Of a stretch of 46,517 nucleotides of DNA, positions 33,385 to 43,500 are shown piece after piece. This DNA comes from a bacterium BMS3Bbin03 (GTDB taxonomy: Bacteria > Zhuqueibacterota > JdFR-76 > BMS3Abin05). How positions within the stretch are numbered: position 1 is the first letter of the stretch; each line of letters opens with the position of its first letter. Location: contig BDTM01000118.1 of assembly GCA_002898015.1 (NCBI GenBank), positions 1 through 46,517 on the forward strand. Reading direction: 5' to 3'. The notes under the pieces were generated by a model. That model ran no database searches. It had not been told where the DNA came from and worked only from the letters and a program-made list of their open reading frames with translations. The position numbers and the translations under genes were made by a program.

Positions 33385-34293
33385 ATGACCCTTCAAAAAT
33401 TCTTGGGCTCTGTTTCGATTTTGTTTGTATTGTTTTTGACGATACCTGCCGGAGCTCAGGACTATTTTGCCCCTCATAACATCCTGAAATTTGCAGATTA
33501 TCTGTACCGGCAAGGAGACTACCGCCGTTCAGCGGCCGAATATCAACGCTATCTGATAACGGTTGGTGCAAATGATTCGGTTTTTTATTCGGCGGCGCTG
33601 GCCTATAAAATGGCTCGGAATTTGACGGCTGCAGAGACCTATTTCTCCGAAATCCCCAGGGAATTCGGGGGGAGTCCGCTGTTGTCCAGGGCGTATCTGC
33701 AAATGGGTTTTCTCTGGGTTGTCCGGGATGCGCGGCGCAGGATGGCGTCCTTTAAAAAGGTACGATTGGCCGAATTAAATCCCGTTTCAACCCGGCAGGC
33801 ACTGCAGACGATTTTCGGTGTGCCCTTTTTAATCCATTATCAATTCGCCCGGGCAGGCACCTATTACCATTCGCTGAACGCCCCCGGTTTTTCTCCGCAG
33901 GAAATTCCCTTTGTCCGGAAATTTGAGACGCTGGCGGCAGAAGGCGCTAAAATAAAGGAAAAGAATCCCTGGGCGGCCGGTTTTCTTTCGGCCATTGTGC
34001 CCGGCCTGGGGCGCTTTTATGTGGGGCGCCCGGGCGACGGCCTGTACTCCATGCTTTTCATCGGGATTTCCGGCTTCAGCGCCTACCGCGGATTTGCCCG
34101 TCAGGGCATTCAATCCGGCCGCGGCTGGATTTTGGGCGGCCTGACATCGGCTTTGTATCTGGGAAACGTGTACGGCTCATACTTATCGGCCAAAATTATG
34201 AATCAAAAGAGGAAAGATGATTTTCGGACACAGGTCATTTTGCAGCTTGATTTGTGGCATTCTGCTCATCGTCTGGACGATCCCGTCCGCTGA
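33385..34293 (+). CDS. TPR-like exported protein with C-terminal TM2-like segment (1)
   Basis: 302 residues from the ATG at 33385, where a signal peptide starts (MTLQKFLGSVSILFVLFL); an earlier in-frame ATG at 33349 also exists and neither has a good Shine-Dalgarno. Helical repeats with the TPR look (DYLYRQGDYRRSAAEYQRYL, then FYSAALAYKMARNLTAAETY) occupy the first 120 residues. Near 205 comes FLSAIVPGLGRFYVGRPGDG, a glycine-rich TM2-domain-like hairpin followed by two more hydrophobic stretches. Its 3' end overlaps the next gene, a paralog, by 77 bases. Confidence 0.8.
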   Translation: MTLQKFLGSVSILFVLFLTIPAGAQDYFAPHNILKFADYLYRQGDYRRSAAEYQRYLITVGANDSVFYSAALAYKMARNLTAAETYFSEIPREFGGSPLLSRAYLQMGFLWVVRDARRRMASFKKVRLAELNPVSTRQALQTIFGVPFLIHYQFARAGTYYHSLNAPGFSPQEIPFVRKFETLAAEGAKIKEKNPWAAGFLSAIVPGLGRFYVGRPGDGLYSMLFIGISGFSAYRGFARQGIQSGRGWILGGLTSALYLGNVYGSYLSAKIMNQKRKDDFRTQVILQLDLWHSAHRLDDPVR

Positions 34294-35122
34294 GAATGCT
34301 TCTGCTGGTGAGAGCGACCCCGTTCTGGCGACGGCCGGTGCTCTGAGCGCTGCCGGTAATTTTGATGCGGCGATCACCGAGTATTTGCGGTATTTGTATT
34401 TTCATCCCACGGCTGAAACGATTGGAGGCGTTTATCTAAATATGGGAAATGTCTACCTGCGACTGAGCGATTGGGAGAACGCCAGGGATGCCTTCCGCCG
34501 GTCGATCCGGTTTGCGCCAAATGACTCCCTTAAAAATGTACGCCGTTTGAATCTGGCCATTCATTCGATCGCCCATAAAAACTACAGTCTGGCTGTGCTG
34601 GAACTCCTGAAAGTGGCCAGTTTTAGTAAGCAGCCCCATTTGCGCCGAAAAGCCGGTTTCTATCTCGGCGTGGCAAATGTGTATCTCCTGGAGTTCGATC
34701 AGGTGGAAGCTGCCCTGGCTCCCTATTTTTCAAAGGATTCTTCGGATTACGGCCGAAAGACCTGGCAGCGCCTGCAGCGGCTGGCCGGCAAAGGGAAGAC
34801 GATTCACCCCAGATCGCCAGCGACGGCCAAATGGCTCTCCACAGTCTTCCCCGGACTGGGTCAGCTTTACTCGGGCGACTTTAAAAATGCCGTCAATGCG
34901 CTGGCTTTGAACGGCCTGTTGGGATACGGGGTGACGCGGGCATTTTTAGAGCAAAATTATGTGGATGCCGTGCTGGAGGGGGTATTTCTCTTTCAGCGGT
35001 ACTACATGGGAAACAGGGTTCACGCCGCTCAGATTGCCCGAACGAGGCCCATCAAAAAAGAGAAAAAAATCGCAGAGGAGATTCTGACGGAATTGGGGAA
35101 ATATCTTGCGCACAAAAGATAA
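34217..35122 (+). CDS. TPR-like exported protein with C-terminal TM2-like segment (2)
   Basis: 301 residues. Signal peptide (SFCSLICGILLIVWTIPSA), then TPR-like repeats (AGNFDAAITEYLRYLYFHP; YLNMGNVYLRLSDWENARDA; YSLAVLELLKV), and near 215 WLSTVFPGLGQLYSGDFKNA, which corresponds to the PGLGRFY segment of the preceding protein. It begins inside the upstream gene with GAGGAAAG as ribosome-binding site. The two paralogs and the YidD-like and LolA-like genes form one transcription unit and probably act together at the envelope (inference). Confidence 0.82.
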   Translation: MIFGHRSFCSLICGILLIVWTIPSAENASAGESDPVLATAGALSAAGNFDAAITEYLRYLYFHPTAETIGGVYLNMGNVYLRLSDWENARDAFRRSIRFAPNDSLKNVRRLNLAIHSIAHKNYSLAVLELLKVASFSKQPHLRRKAGFYLGVANVYLLEFDQVEAALAPYFSKDSSDYGRKTWQRLQRLAGKGKTIHPRSPATAKWLSTVFPGLGQLYSGDFKNAVNALALNGLLGYGVTRAFLEQNYVDAVLEGVFLFQRYYMGNRVHAAQIARTRPIKKEKKIAEEILTELGKYLAHKR

Positions 35123-35215
35123 GATAATTGTTCGCGGGGAAATTCCCACTCTTCCGATTTTTGGATACTTTTTCAATAATTTAAAGAGTCTCTATCTCAT
35201 GGTAAATCTTTTAGA

Positions 35216-36592
35216 ATGAAAACTGTATTTCCGAATCCAAATTACCCGTCGGGCAGCCGAAGAAATTGTTCGATTGTACAAGTCCTGAACAAATCCTGTG
35301 ATCATAAGAACCCGATTATTGCCGGTCGTCTGATTGAATGGAAGGTTCCGGAAAAATCCTTTTGGGCGGGTCAGCTCCGGGACGAATGCGCCGCACTATT
35401 TTTCCGGACCGATGAGAACACAACCCACAGCAATTTTGATTCTCTTGAGAGATTACGGGCCGGGGACATTGTTGAAGTTGCGCTTGAACAGACGGGAAAT
35501 TCATTTAAGGCGAAGCAAATTCGGCGATTGGCCCCGGCGCAGATTTCCCCGGGAGAAATTCGGAACCAGTCCGCAAATTGGGTGAAAGCCGTTTTTTCGG
35601 AAGAGCAAAAAAACCTTTTCATACGGCGCAGTCAGATTATCCGGCAGATTCGCCGGTTCTTTCTGGAGCAGGGCTTTTTGGAAATCGACGCACCCGCCTT
35701 GGTCAGATACCCCGGGCAGGAACCTCATCTGACCCCGTTTGTCACGTCTTACCGGACAGCGGATGGGGCCGAAATACCGCTTTATTTACAGACCTCCCCC
35801 GAATTTTCGATGAAAAAACTGCTTGCGTCGGGTCTTGAAAAAATATTTTATCTGGGGCACAGCTTCCGAAGAGAGCCCGTCTCAAATCTTCATCAACCCG
35901 AATTTTTAATGCTGGAATGGTACCGTGCGTATGAAGATTACACAAGTTTAATGCGGGATTGTGAACAGCTTTTGCGCGAATTGGCCGGCTATTTGTTTGG
36001 CTGCGAAAAGATTTCTTTCGGGGATCTGGTGATTGATTTGTCCCGGCCGTTTGAACGACTGACCGTTGCGGATGCCCTTCAAAATTATGCGGGACTGAAT
36101 TTCAACGAGATCAGGGACGATCCTTTAAAATTTGTGCAGGCGGCCCGTCAAAAAGGGTACACGAATGTGGATGACTCCTGGAAATGGGATGATCTGTTTT
36201 TTGAGATTTTTTTGAATGAAATCGAACCTAAACTGGGAAAATCAATTCCGACTTTTTTAATTGAATATCCCGCTTCGATGGGTGCGCTGGCACACCGGAA
36301 AAAAGAGAATCCGGATTTTACGGAACGGTTTGAATTGTATCTGGCCGGAGTCGAACTGGCCAACGCCTTCACGGAATTGAATGATCCGGAAGAACAGTAC
36401 GGCCGTTTTTTGGGAGACCGGGCGGTTCGGCGTGCAGCGGGAAAAGAACCTTTTCCGATCGATCCCGGGTTTATGGAAGCGCTTAAAATTGGCGTGCCGC
36501 CCGCCGCCGGCATTGCGCTCGGCGTGGAACGGTTGCTGGCCATTTTATCCAATCAAGCCGCTATCCGCCGCATTCAATATTTCCATTTTTAG
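35216..36592 (+). CDS. epmA: Lysyl-tRNA synthetase paralog, GenX/EpmA-like, with N-terminal extension
   Basis: 458 residues. About residues 130-458 are the class II LysRS-like catalytic core of EpmA: a motif 1 region (RRSQIIRQIRRFFLEQGFLE), EPHLTPF, LYLQTSPEFSMKKLL, motif 2 region FRREPVSNLHQPEFLMLEWY and motif 3 GIALGVERLLAIL. E. coli EpmA has about 325 residues and attaches beta-lysine to elongation factor P. This protein has about 125 extra N-terminal residues (GRLIEWKVPEKSFWAGQLRD and following strands) that look like an OB-fold anticodon-binding-type domain, as in full LysRS. No efp or epmB gene is in the window. The start is uncertain because no good Shine-Dalgarno is seen. Confidence 0.85.
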   Translation: MKTVFPNPNYPSGSRRNCSIVQVLNKSCDHKNPIIAGRLIEWKVPEKSFWAGQLRDECAALFFRTDENTTHSNFDSLERLRAGDIVEVALEQTGNSFKAKQIRRLAPAQISPGEIRNQSANWVKAVFSEEQKNLFIRRSQIIRQIRRFFLEQGFLEIDAPALVRYPGQEPHLTPFVTSYRTADGAEIPLYLQTSPEFSMKKLLASGLEKIFYLGHSFRREPVSNLHQPEFLMLEWYRAYEDYTSLMRDCEQLLRELAGYLFGCEKISFGDLVIDLSRPFERLTVADALQNYAGLNFNEIRDDPLKFVQAARQKGYTNVDDSWKWDDLFFEIFLNEIEPKLGKSIPTFLIEYPASMGALAHRKKENPDFTERFELYLAGVELANAFTELNDPEEQYGRFLGDRAVRRAAGKEPFPIDPGFMEALKIGVPPAAGIALGVERLLAILSNQAAIRRIQYFHF

Positions 36593-36642
36593 GGATGGTC
36601 GCTGTTCAGGTCACTGTTTGCAGCAAAGGCACGAGATCATAA

Positions 36643-36674
36643 AAAAAGGTTCATCGCGAGAATGCGTCCTTTTT
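36643..36674 (+). terminator. Terminator-like hairpin after the EpmA-like gene
   Basis: AAAAAGG (36643-36649) pairs with CCTTTTT (36668-36674) around a loop with CGCGAGAATGCGT. It is the second copy of the element at 13053-13083 with a G-C pair in place of T-A. It lies 50 bases after the stop. Confidence 0.45.
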
Positions 36675-36939
36675 GACCCATTTTTGAAAGCGATTTTAAT
36701 CACAAATAAAATCAAATTGAAAAAATAAAAAATCAAAATCACAATTTAAAATGCAAAATACCATCTGTTAAAACCCGAAGCCCGAAATAGGAAATCCGAA
36801 ACAAATTCGAATGACCGAAATTTAAAACGAAGCAAAAGAACCATTGGGTCTGCGTTTGAGAAATTAGGCCATTTGAATTTTGGATTTGTTTCGAGTTTCG
36901 ATAGTCGGATTAAGGGACACTCCCTTTCTTTTTGACTTG

Positions 36940-37079
36940 CCCCGATTTTTAAATCGGGGGTTTAGATTTCGCATAAAAATCCAGGGCTTTAGCCCAATAA
37001 TGGCGTTCTGGATCTCTCAATTTTGGGCTGAAGCCCGGCTCTCTTTTATTGCCTTCTGTCCACGAGCTAAAGCTCGTGG
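36940..37079. repeat. Cluster of REP-like palindromes
   Basis: Four palindromes in 140 bases: CCCCGATTT/AAATCGGGG (36940-36959), GGGCTTTAGCCC (36984-36995), GGGCTGAAGCCC (37025-37036) and CCACGAGCTAAAGCTCGTGG (37060-37079). These are of the type spread by RAYT transposases. The DNA around them, 36675-36939 and 37080-37317, is AT-rich intergenic sequence with no supportable gene. Confidence 0.6.
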
Positions 37080-37317
37080 CAAGTCAGCTTAGGTTGACGG
37101 CTGAGGCCTACGGCGGATTTTATGTAAAGCTTCAAACACGTTGACCGGTACCCCTATTTTTTACGGTTTTTCGCAGATGTTGGGGGAGTAAGATTTTAAA
37201 TGGCCTGGAATTCATATTTTTTCTTTGTGTCCCGGTGATTTTGCGGCTGAATCTTTACAAATAATGATGAGACGGAAGCCTTTTTTGACAATTTGTAACA
37301 AATTTGAAACTTTTTGC

Positions 37318-37346
37318 TTGACATCTGAATTTCAATATGTTATATT
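37318..37346 (+). promoter_or_regulatory. Sigma-70-type promoter of the TonB-receptor/PorV module
   Basis: TTGACA (37318-37323), a 17-base spacer and TATATT (37341-37346). Transcription from here would give an untranslated leader of nearly 240 bases before the ATG at 37592. Confidence 0.65.
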
Positions 37347-37591
37347 ACTGAATGTAAAAACTCTTAATTCTACCCAACAATTAAATCATCTGCTGTGGGG
37401 ATATTCCATGATAAGTGTCATTGGTTTATCAGTGTGGTTTTGTTTTTTTAGAACCCATTTTATTGAAATAGCTATCGGAAACTGCTTCCTGGATGGTATC
37501 TGTAAACTTCAACAATGGCCTTCAATAATACCAATTTCTACGGGTTTTATCTAAGTTTCAAAACAAATTCCAAATCAATAATGGAGGAGTC

Positions 37592-40519
37592 ATGAACAGA
37601 AAAATCTTGGCTGTTTTGATGGGGTTGATGTTGCTGCCTACCGGGTTATTCGCCGGCTTGACCGGTAAAATTACCGGGTATGTTACTGACAAAGGAACGG
37701 GCCAACCTCTTCCGGGTGTCAATGTGATCGTGAAGGGGACGCTGATGGGGGCGGCTACCGACAGTAAGGGATTTTATATTATTATGAATATCCCTGTGGG
37801 GACGTACACGGTTAAGGCAAACTTCATCGGTTATACCACCGTTGATAAATCCAATATTCGTGTCCATCCCGATCTCACAACGGAAGTCGATTTTCAAATG
37901 TCCAGTACGGTGCTGATGGGGAAGACCATCAGTATTGTAGCGGAACGTCCGATCATTAATAAAAATATTACGTCTTCTATTCAAATTCTGCAGGCATCGG
38001 ACCTTCGGAACATTCCCATGCGGGGGGTTCAATCGGTTTTGAATCTTTCCTCGGCCGTGGTTCAGGTCGGCGGCAATTTCCACGTACGGGGCGGGCGTTC
38101 TGAAGAAAATGTGACTTATGTCGACGGCGTTATGACCACCCTGCTGCGGGGCGGCACCCTTAACGGATTGACCGTGATCAGCAATGCAATCGAAGAATCG
38201 GATTTTCACGCCGGTGGATTTAATGCCGAATATGGATTTGCAAATTCCGGGATTTTGGTGACAACCCTAAAATCGGGCGGCAGTCAATACCATTTTAGTC
38301 TGGAAGGCATTTCCGATGAACTGTTTAAGAACCGGCAGGGCACCACATTGGGGACACGGTCCTGGGGTTATAATACCTATACGGTCACGGCTGGCGGTCC
38401 TATTCCGGGCATCTCCGGCAAAAAGCTGCGATTCTTTGTGGCCGGTGAAAGAGATTATAATCACGGAAGAGCAAGATTCTGGCAGGGTATTCAACTCGAT
38501 ACGGTTCTCACCTCTTTCGGCAAGGCGTTCCCGCTGAAAGTAAATTATGGTCCCGGGCCTTATCCCGGATATTTCAACAACACGTGGGATATAAACGGAA
38601 ACATCACCTATACCCCTTCGAGTGCGTTTCGCATCAGGATGGGGGGGACCTACCATGCCGGCAAAGATCGCAATGGCGGACATTGGAATGATATTGTAAA
38701 TTATTATAAAAATCAGTTAAATAAGCGATGGAATGCCAGTGCTTATCTCAAATTTACGCATCAGTTGAGCCCCAGAATGTTTTATGTTTTAAATTTGAAT
38801 TATTTTTATTACAATCATGAATTCGGAGATCCCGATCTCTGGTCCGACATCGCAAAATATGGGGATCCCAAATATGATACAGGTTTGAGAGATTGGGGAT
38901 TGAATTATAATTACAGTCTGTTTGGCTTGTTAAATCCAGAGTTACCGGGACAGGTGACATCGAGGTATGGCAAAACGGCTCAGGTCAATATGGGCCCCAA
39001 GTTTGATCTCATTTGGCAATTTAATGATTACAACGAATTAAAAGCCGGTTTTCAATACGATTACTATTTAATTCGCCGGTACGTGGTAAATGCGGCGCCC
39101 ATCTCTTTGGGCCTGCACCGCCGCGCGATCAATCCGGATAACCATAACACCGATTATGATATTTTCCGGAATAATTACGGGTATTACGGATATGATATCT
39201 GGGGACGGCCTATTAATAAAAACGGGCGCTATAAGGTGACGGATAATGTGGGAAAAATTGAAACGGTGAACGGCCATGACGCCCCGCGGCATCCCGTTCG
39301 TTCGGCCGTGTACATTCAGGATAAAATCGAGTTAAAGGACCTCATCCTGAATGCGGGTCTGCGTCTGGACCATTTTGAGTCGGGCGTTGAAAGCTGGAAA
39401 GATCCCGCACGTTTAGTCTTCAATAATGCCAATCTTTTGGCGGACAAGAGCTTTGGGCCGCAAAAGGTTTATAACATCTTGAGTCCCCGGTTGGGATGGT
39501 CATTCCCTGTGACGGATATGACGGTCTTTCATGCCCAATTCGGAAGATTTGTCCAGATGCCGAGGGTCGACGATATGTATGACGGGCATACGTATGTGGC
39601 GCGCTTTCTCCAGGGTGGAAATGCCCGTACCATGCCGAATCCCAATTTGAGACCCATGAGAACCGTTCAATATGAAGTGGGACTGCAGCAGCAAATCGGA
39701 ATGAATACCAGTTTGAAAGTGACTGTTTTTTATAAAGATATTAAAGATTTTGTCCAGATACGGGTGTTTTTCCCGCAGCCGGGATACGGATATGCCTCTT
39801 TCTTTCAGTATCAAAATGTGGACTTTGGCACGACGAAAGGTGTGCATATCGGCATCAATCTCCGGAGAACTCGGCATTTCAGAGCAACGGTTGATTACAC
39901 CTACTCGAAAGCCATGGGAACCGGATCCAGCAGCGGAAGCCATTTTGATATCGCCTGGCAGGATCAAAAACTGCGGTTCCCAACCGTTATTATGCCCTTG
40001 ACCTTTAACCAGGATAATGTGGCAAATATCGATGTTGATTTTCGGTTGAAGAAAAATGAAGGCCCGACAATTTTTGGTATGAAACCATTTGAAAATTTTG
40101 GAATAAACGTTTATTACACCATGCACAGCGGCAGCCGTTACACGAAAATTGAGCCAGGTCCGCGGGGTCTGTTCCCGCAGAATGGCCCTGCGCCGCTTGA
40201 ATCGCTGAATGCTTCGGTCATGCCGTGGTACCACCGGGTGGATATGAAGATTGACCGGCTTATTCGCTATGGTAGATTTAACTTTAGACCCTACCTCTGG
40301 GTGTACAATGTGTTTAACCGGAAAAATGTAATCGGGGTATTTGACCAAACCGGTGCGCCTCACGACAATGGATGGTTCCTGACGTCAGACGGAAAAGCCT
40401 GGTTAAAAATTCACGGGAAAGACGGAGCCTACATTGCACGTCAGGATTTAAGCGGCGGCGGCGCAAGAAATCTAGGCACGCCTCGTATATTGCGTTTTGG
40501 AATGTTAATTAGTTTTTAG
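37592..40519 (+). CDS. TonB-dependent receptor, Oar/SusC-like, with carboxypeptidase-regulatory-like domain
   Basis: 975 residues. Signal peptide (MNRKILAVLMGLMLLPTGLF), then a CarboxypepD_reg-like domain (GKITGYVTDKGTGQPLPGVN to about 110), a plug (HVRGGRSEENVTYVDGVM within about 120-230), and a large barrel with many aromatic strands, ending FGMLISF with a terminal Phe. The Shine-Dalgarno is AATGGAGGAGTC. It heads a module with a 1026-residue secreted protein, a PorV-like protein and a GWxTD protein. The substrate is unknown. The leader between promoter and start is unusually long. Confidence 0.92.
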   Translation: MNRKILAVLMGLMLLPTGLFAGLTGKITGYVTDKGTGQPLPGVNVIVKGTLMGAATDSKGFYIIMNIPVGTYTVKANFIGYTTVDKSNIRVHPDLTTEVDFQMSSTVLMGKTISIVAERPIINKNITSSIQILQASDLRNIPMRGVQSVLNLSSAVVQVGGNFHVRGGRSEENVTYVDGVMTTLLRGGTLNGLTVISNAIEESDFHAGGFNAEYGFANSGILVTTLKSGGSQYHFSLEGISDELFKNRQGTTLGTRSWGYNTYTVTAGGPIPGISGKKLRFFVAGERDYNHGRARFWQGIQLDTVLTSFGKAFPLKVNYGPGPYPGYFNNTWDINGNITYTPSSAFRIRMGGTYHAGKDRNGGHWNDIVNYYKNQLNKRWNASAYLKFTHQLSPRMFYVLNLNYFYYNHEFGDPDLWSDIAKYGDPKYDTGLRDWGLNYNYSLFGLLNPELPGQVTSRYGKTAQVNMGPKFDLIWQFNDYNELKAGFQYDYYLIRRYVVNAAPISLGLHRRAINPDNHNTDYDIFRNNYGYYGYDIWGRPINKNGRYKVTDNVGKIETVNGHDAPRHPVRSAVYIQDKIELKDLILNAGLRLDHFESGVESWKDPARLVFNNANLLADKSFGPQKVYNILSPRLGWSFPVTDMTVFHAQFGRFVQMPRVDDMYDGHTYVARFLQGGNARTMPNPNLRPMRTVQYEVGLQQQIGMNTSLKVTVFYKDIKDFVQIRVFFPQPGYGYASFFQYQNVDFGTTKGVHIGINLRRTRHFRATVDYTYSKAMGTGSSSGSHFDIAWQDQKLRFPTVIMPLTFNQDNVANIDVDFRLKKNEGPTIFGMKPFENFGINVYYTMHSGSRYTKIEPGPRGLFPQNGPAPLESLNASVMPWYHRVDMKIDRLIRYGRFNFRPYLWVYNVFNRKNVIGVFDQTGAPHDNGWFLTSDGKAWLKIHGKDGAYIARQDLSGGGARNLGTPRILRFGMLISF

Positions 40520-40545
40520 TCGCTCTGATTAAGGAGGAAATGAAG

Positions 40546-43500
40546 ATGATAAAAAAGATCGTGCAACAATTATTTGTGGGTTTGCTTTTGCTGCTTTTTG
40601 CCAGTATAGCATTTGCGACAGATAAAACGGATTCAGGCTCGAAATTGTACAAATCGCTTACTTCTCGATCCTGTCGATATATTGATGTGAACCAGATCCG
40701 GTCCTCGGTGATGAACAACGGCACGTTCACTCGCAACCCAATTTCAGGCGATGCCGATATGGTGTGGCCAAAAGGGTCCGGGAAAACGATCTGTTATAAT
40801 GCGGGAATATGGATAGCCGGAAAGGTGAACGGTGACATTCGGACCGCGGCTGCGGATTACAACGTAGAATTTCAACCCGGTCTGATCCTGCCCGACGGGA
40901 CGGCCGACGACCCGGAGAAGCCCGAATACAGAGTCTATAAAGTCAATAAAAACTACCCCGATGGGAATGATGCCCTGCAAATCGACTCCTGGAACATCTG
41001 GGAGACCTACGCCGAAAAGCAGGGGGCTCCACCCGTTGAAGATAAAGACGGCAACTGGATTGGTTTCGGCGATGAAATGCTGTCTGCCGTTATGAATGAT
41101 CTCAACCAAACGCTTCACAATGGATGTTACAACACCCTTCCGATAGGGATTGAACTCCATTTGCTGGTTTTCGGATTTGATCAGGCGGGTGCTCTTGGTA
41201 ACACGATTTTCATCCGGTATACGATGATCAATAAAGGGAAAAATGATTTAAAACAGGCGTATATAGGCTCCTGGGCAGATGTGGATTTGGGGGATGCCAA
41301 TGATGATCTGATCGGTTATGATATGAATTTGGGAATGAGTTATGCTTATAACGGCAAGCCTGTGGATAAGATTTACGGTTCACGTCCGCCTGCGATAGGA
41401 TGGGACTTCTTCCAGGGTCCGATCATCGATTCCCCCGGCGATACCGTAAAGTTACCCAACGGCAGAATCTATCCCGATAAAAAAGAATTGGGCGCGACTT
41501 CATTCAACAAATATTATAACGGCAATCCGGTTTACACGGATCCGTCTTACGATGCAGCGGGCGCCTTAATGGTCTGGAATTATCTCAGCGGTCGCCAGAA
41601 GGACGGAACCCCCTGGAAAAATCCTCTTACCGGTGAAGTCACCACATTTCTTGATACAGGCGATCCTGTAACCGGAACAGGATGGTTGTCCACGGCGGAA
41701 AGCCCTCCGGCCGATATTCGTATGTTAACCGGTACCGGGCCATTTACGCTGGCCGTCGGCGATACGCAGCGAATCGTGGTGGGCTGTGTGATTGGCCAGG
41801 GGTCTGACCGTTTAAGCAGCATCAGCGTGCTGCGATTTTATGACCAGCAGGCACAACAGGCGTATAACTCAGGCTTTCATGTCGCCTCGCCGCCTCCTGC
41901 ACCGGAAGTGTCGGTCTCCGAATTAAACAGAAAAGTTTTATTGACCTGGAAAAAGAATGCGGAAAATTTTGTATCGAAATACAAATTTGAAGGTTATAAT
42001 GTTTATATCGGCGATTCCCCGGGCGGCCCCTGGAAAAGATTGGCCACGTTTGATGTACCGAATAAACTTGCCGTTATTCTGGAACCTTCTTATGATACGA
42101 ATTCAGGACAAATTTTGGATTTGCCTGCGGCATACGGAAACAACCTGGGTCTCCAATATCGATACCTTGTAACCAAAGATTATGAAAAGAATGCATTAGC
42201 CAACGGACGTGCTTATTATGTGGCGGTCACTTCGTATGCCTACAGCGCCACCAGTATTCCAAAAGTGCTGGAAAGCAGCCGCACCGTACTGACGGTCGTG
42301 CCTCACCGGGCGCGTCCGGGAACGGAATACAGCAATGATGCTTTCCAGACGGTTAAAATTGAACATTCGGCCGGAGATGCCAGCCCCAGAAATTATGAAG
42401 TTTGGGCGGAAGTTGTGGATCCGCTGCGTGTGAAGACGGCTAATTATAAAATAACGATTAATAAGGATTCCACCTGGACGCTCTGGAGAAACGGCACGGC
42501 GGTTCCCGGGTATACCAATCACGCAGTAGAAGACACAATTTATAAAGATATCACCTATCAAACCCTTCAGGGCAGCCCAATCGATTTCTTTTTGGGATTG
42601 ACGGTTAATTTTAACAAAAAGAAGCTGAATACATGGGAACCGGAATTAATTAAAGGAGATTCGTCTTTAATTAATCGATTAACCAGTCCCTACCGGCTTG
42701 GAATCCGTAAAAACGACCTTGCTTATGACGGCCAGTTCAAAAGAGGGACCAAAGATTCGAGCCTCTTTATGGACGATTTGCAAATCCGGTTTACAGGTGT
42801 TTGGGATTCCACAAGCCGCACCGTCTCTTCCGGCGGTTCTATGGCGACGCTGCTTTTCGGCTTTGCTGATCCCGCTTTTTTTATTGCGAATCACCCGGCC
42901 AATCCCAATCCGGGTTCCAGAAATCCCTTTCTGGTCCGAGTCCCCTTTGAAATATGGGATATCAAAACGAACACTCAATTAAATGCCGCTTTTACGGATT
43001 TTTCACAGAAACTTTCGGATTCTTTATTTGTGCCCACCTGGGCACCCCGCGGAAATTGCAGAGTCTATGTCGTCGCCTCCCCGTATGATGAGCAGGTTCA
43101 TAATATAGGATACACCGGACAGGATACAATGGCCACCTGGACATTTATATTCAAAGACAGCACGATATGGAAAACCGGTGATATCGTCCAATTAAATATC
43201 CCCAATCCGGATACGTTTCCAAAACCGGTGGTGGCCGGCAAAGATGAATTTACATTTAGACTGCAGGGAAAAACCACGGGTGTTCTTTCGAATGAGAAGA
43301 AACGGCTGGATATTATTAATGTTTTCCCAAATCCTTATCTGGGCTACAATATTACCGAGAATGATCTTCACCAGGATCATGTGACCTTTATTAATCTGCC
43401 CATAAAATGCACAATTCGAATATTCACTATTTCCGGGCAGTTAATCAAAACGATTAAGTTCGATAATCCCAATAGTACCACGTATAATTGGTATTTACAA

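Noticed and set aside
37225..37554. Open frame of 109 codons before the TonB receptor
   Set aside because: It overlaps the promoter at 37318-37346, has no Shine-Dalgarno and no recognisable pattern.
39500..40363. Minus-strand open frame (287 codons)
   Set aside because: It is antisense to the TonB receptor barrel, has low-complexity His/Ile/Arg composition and resembles no known protein.
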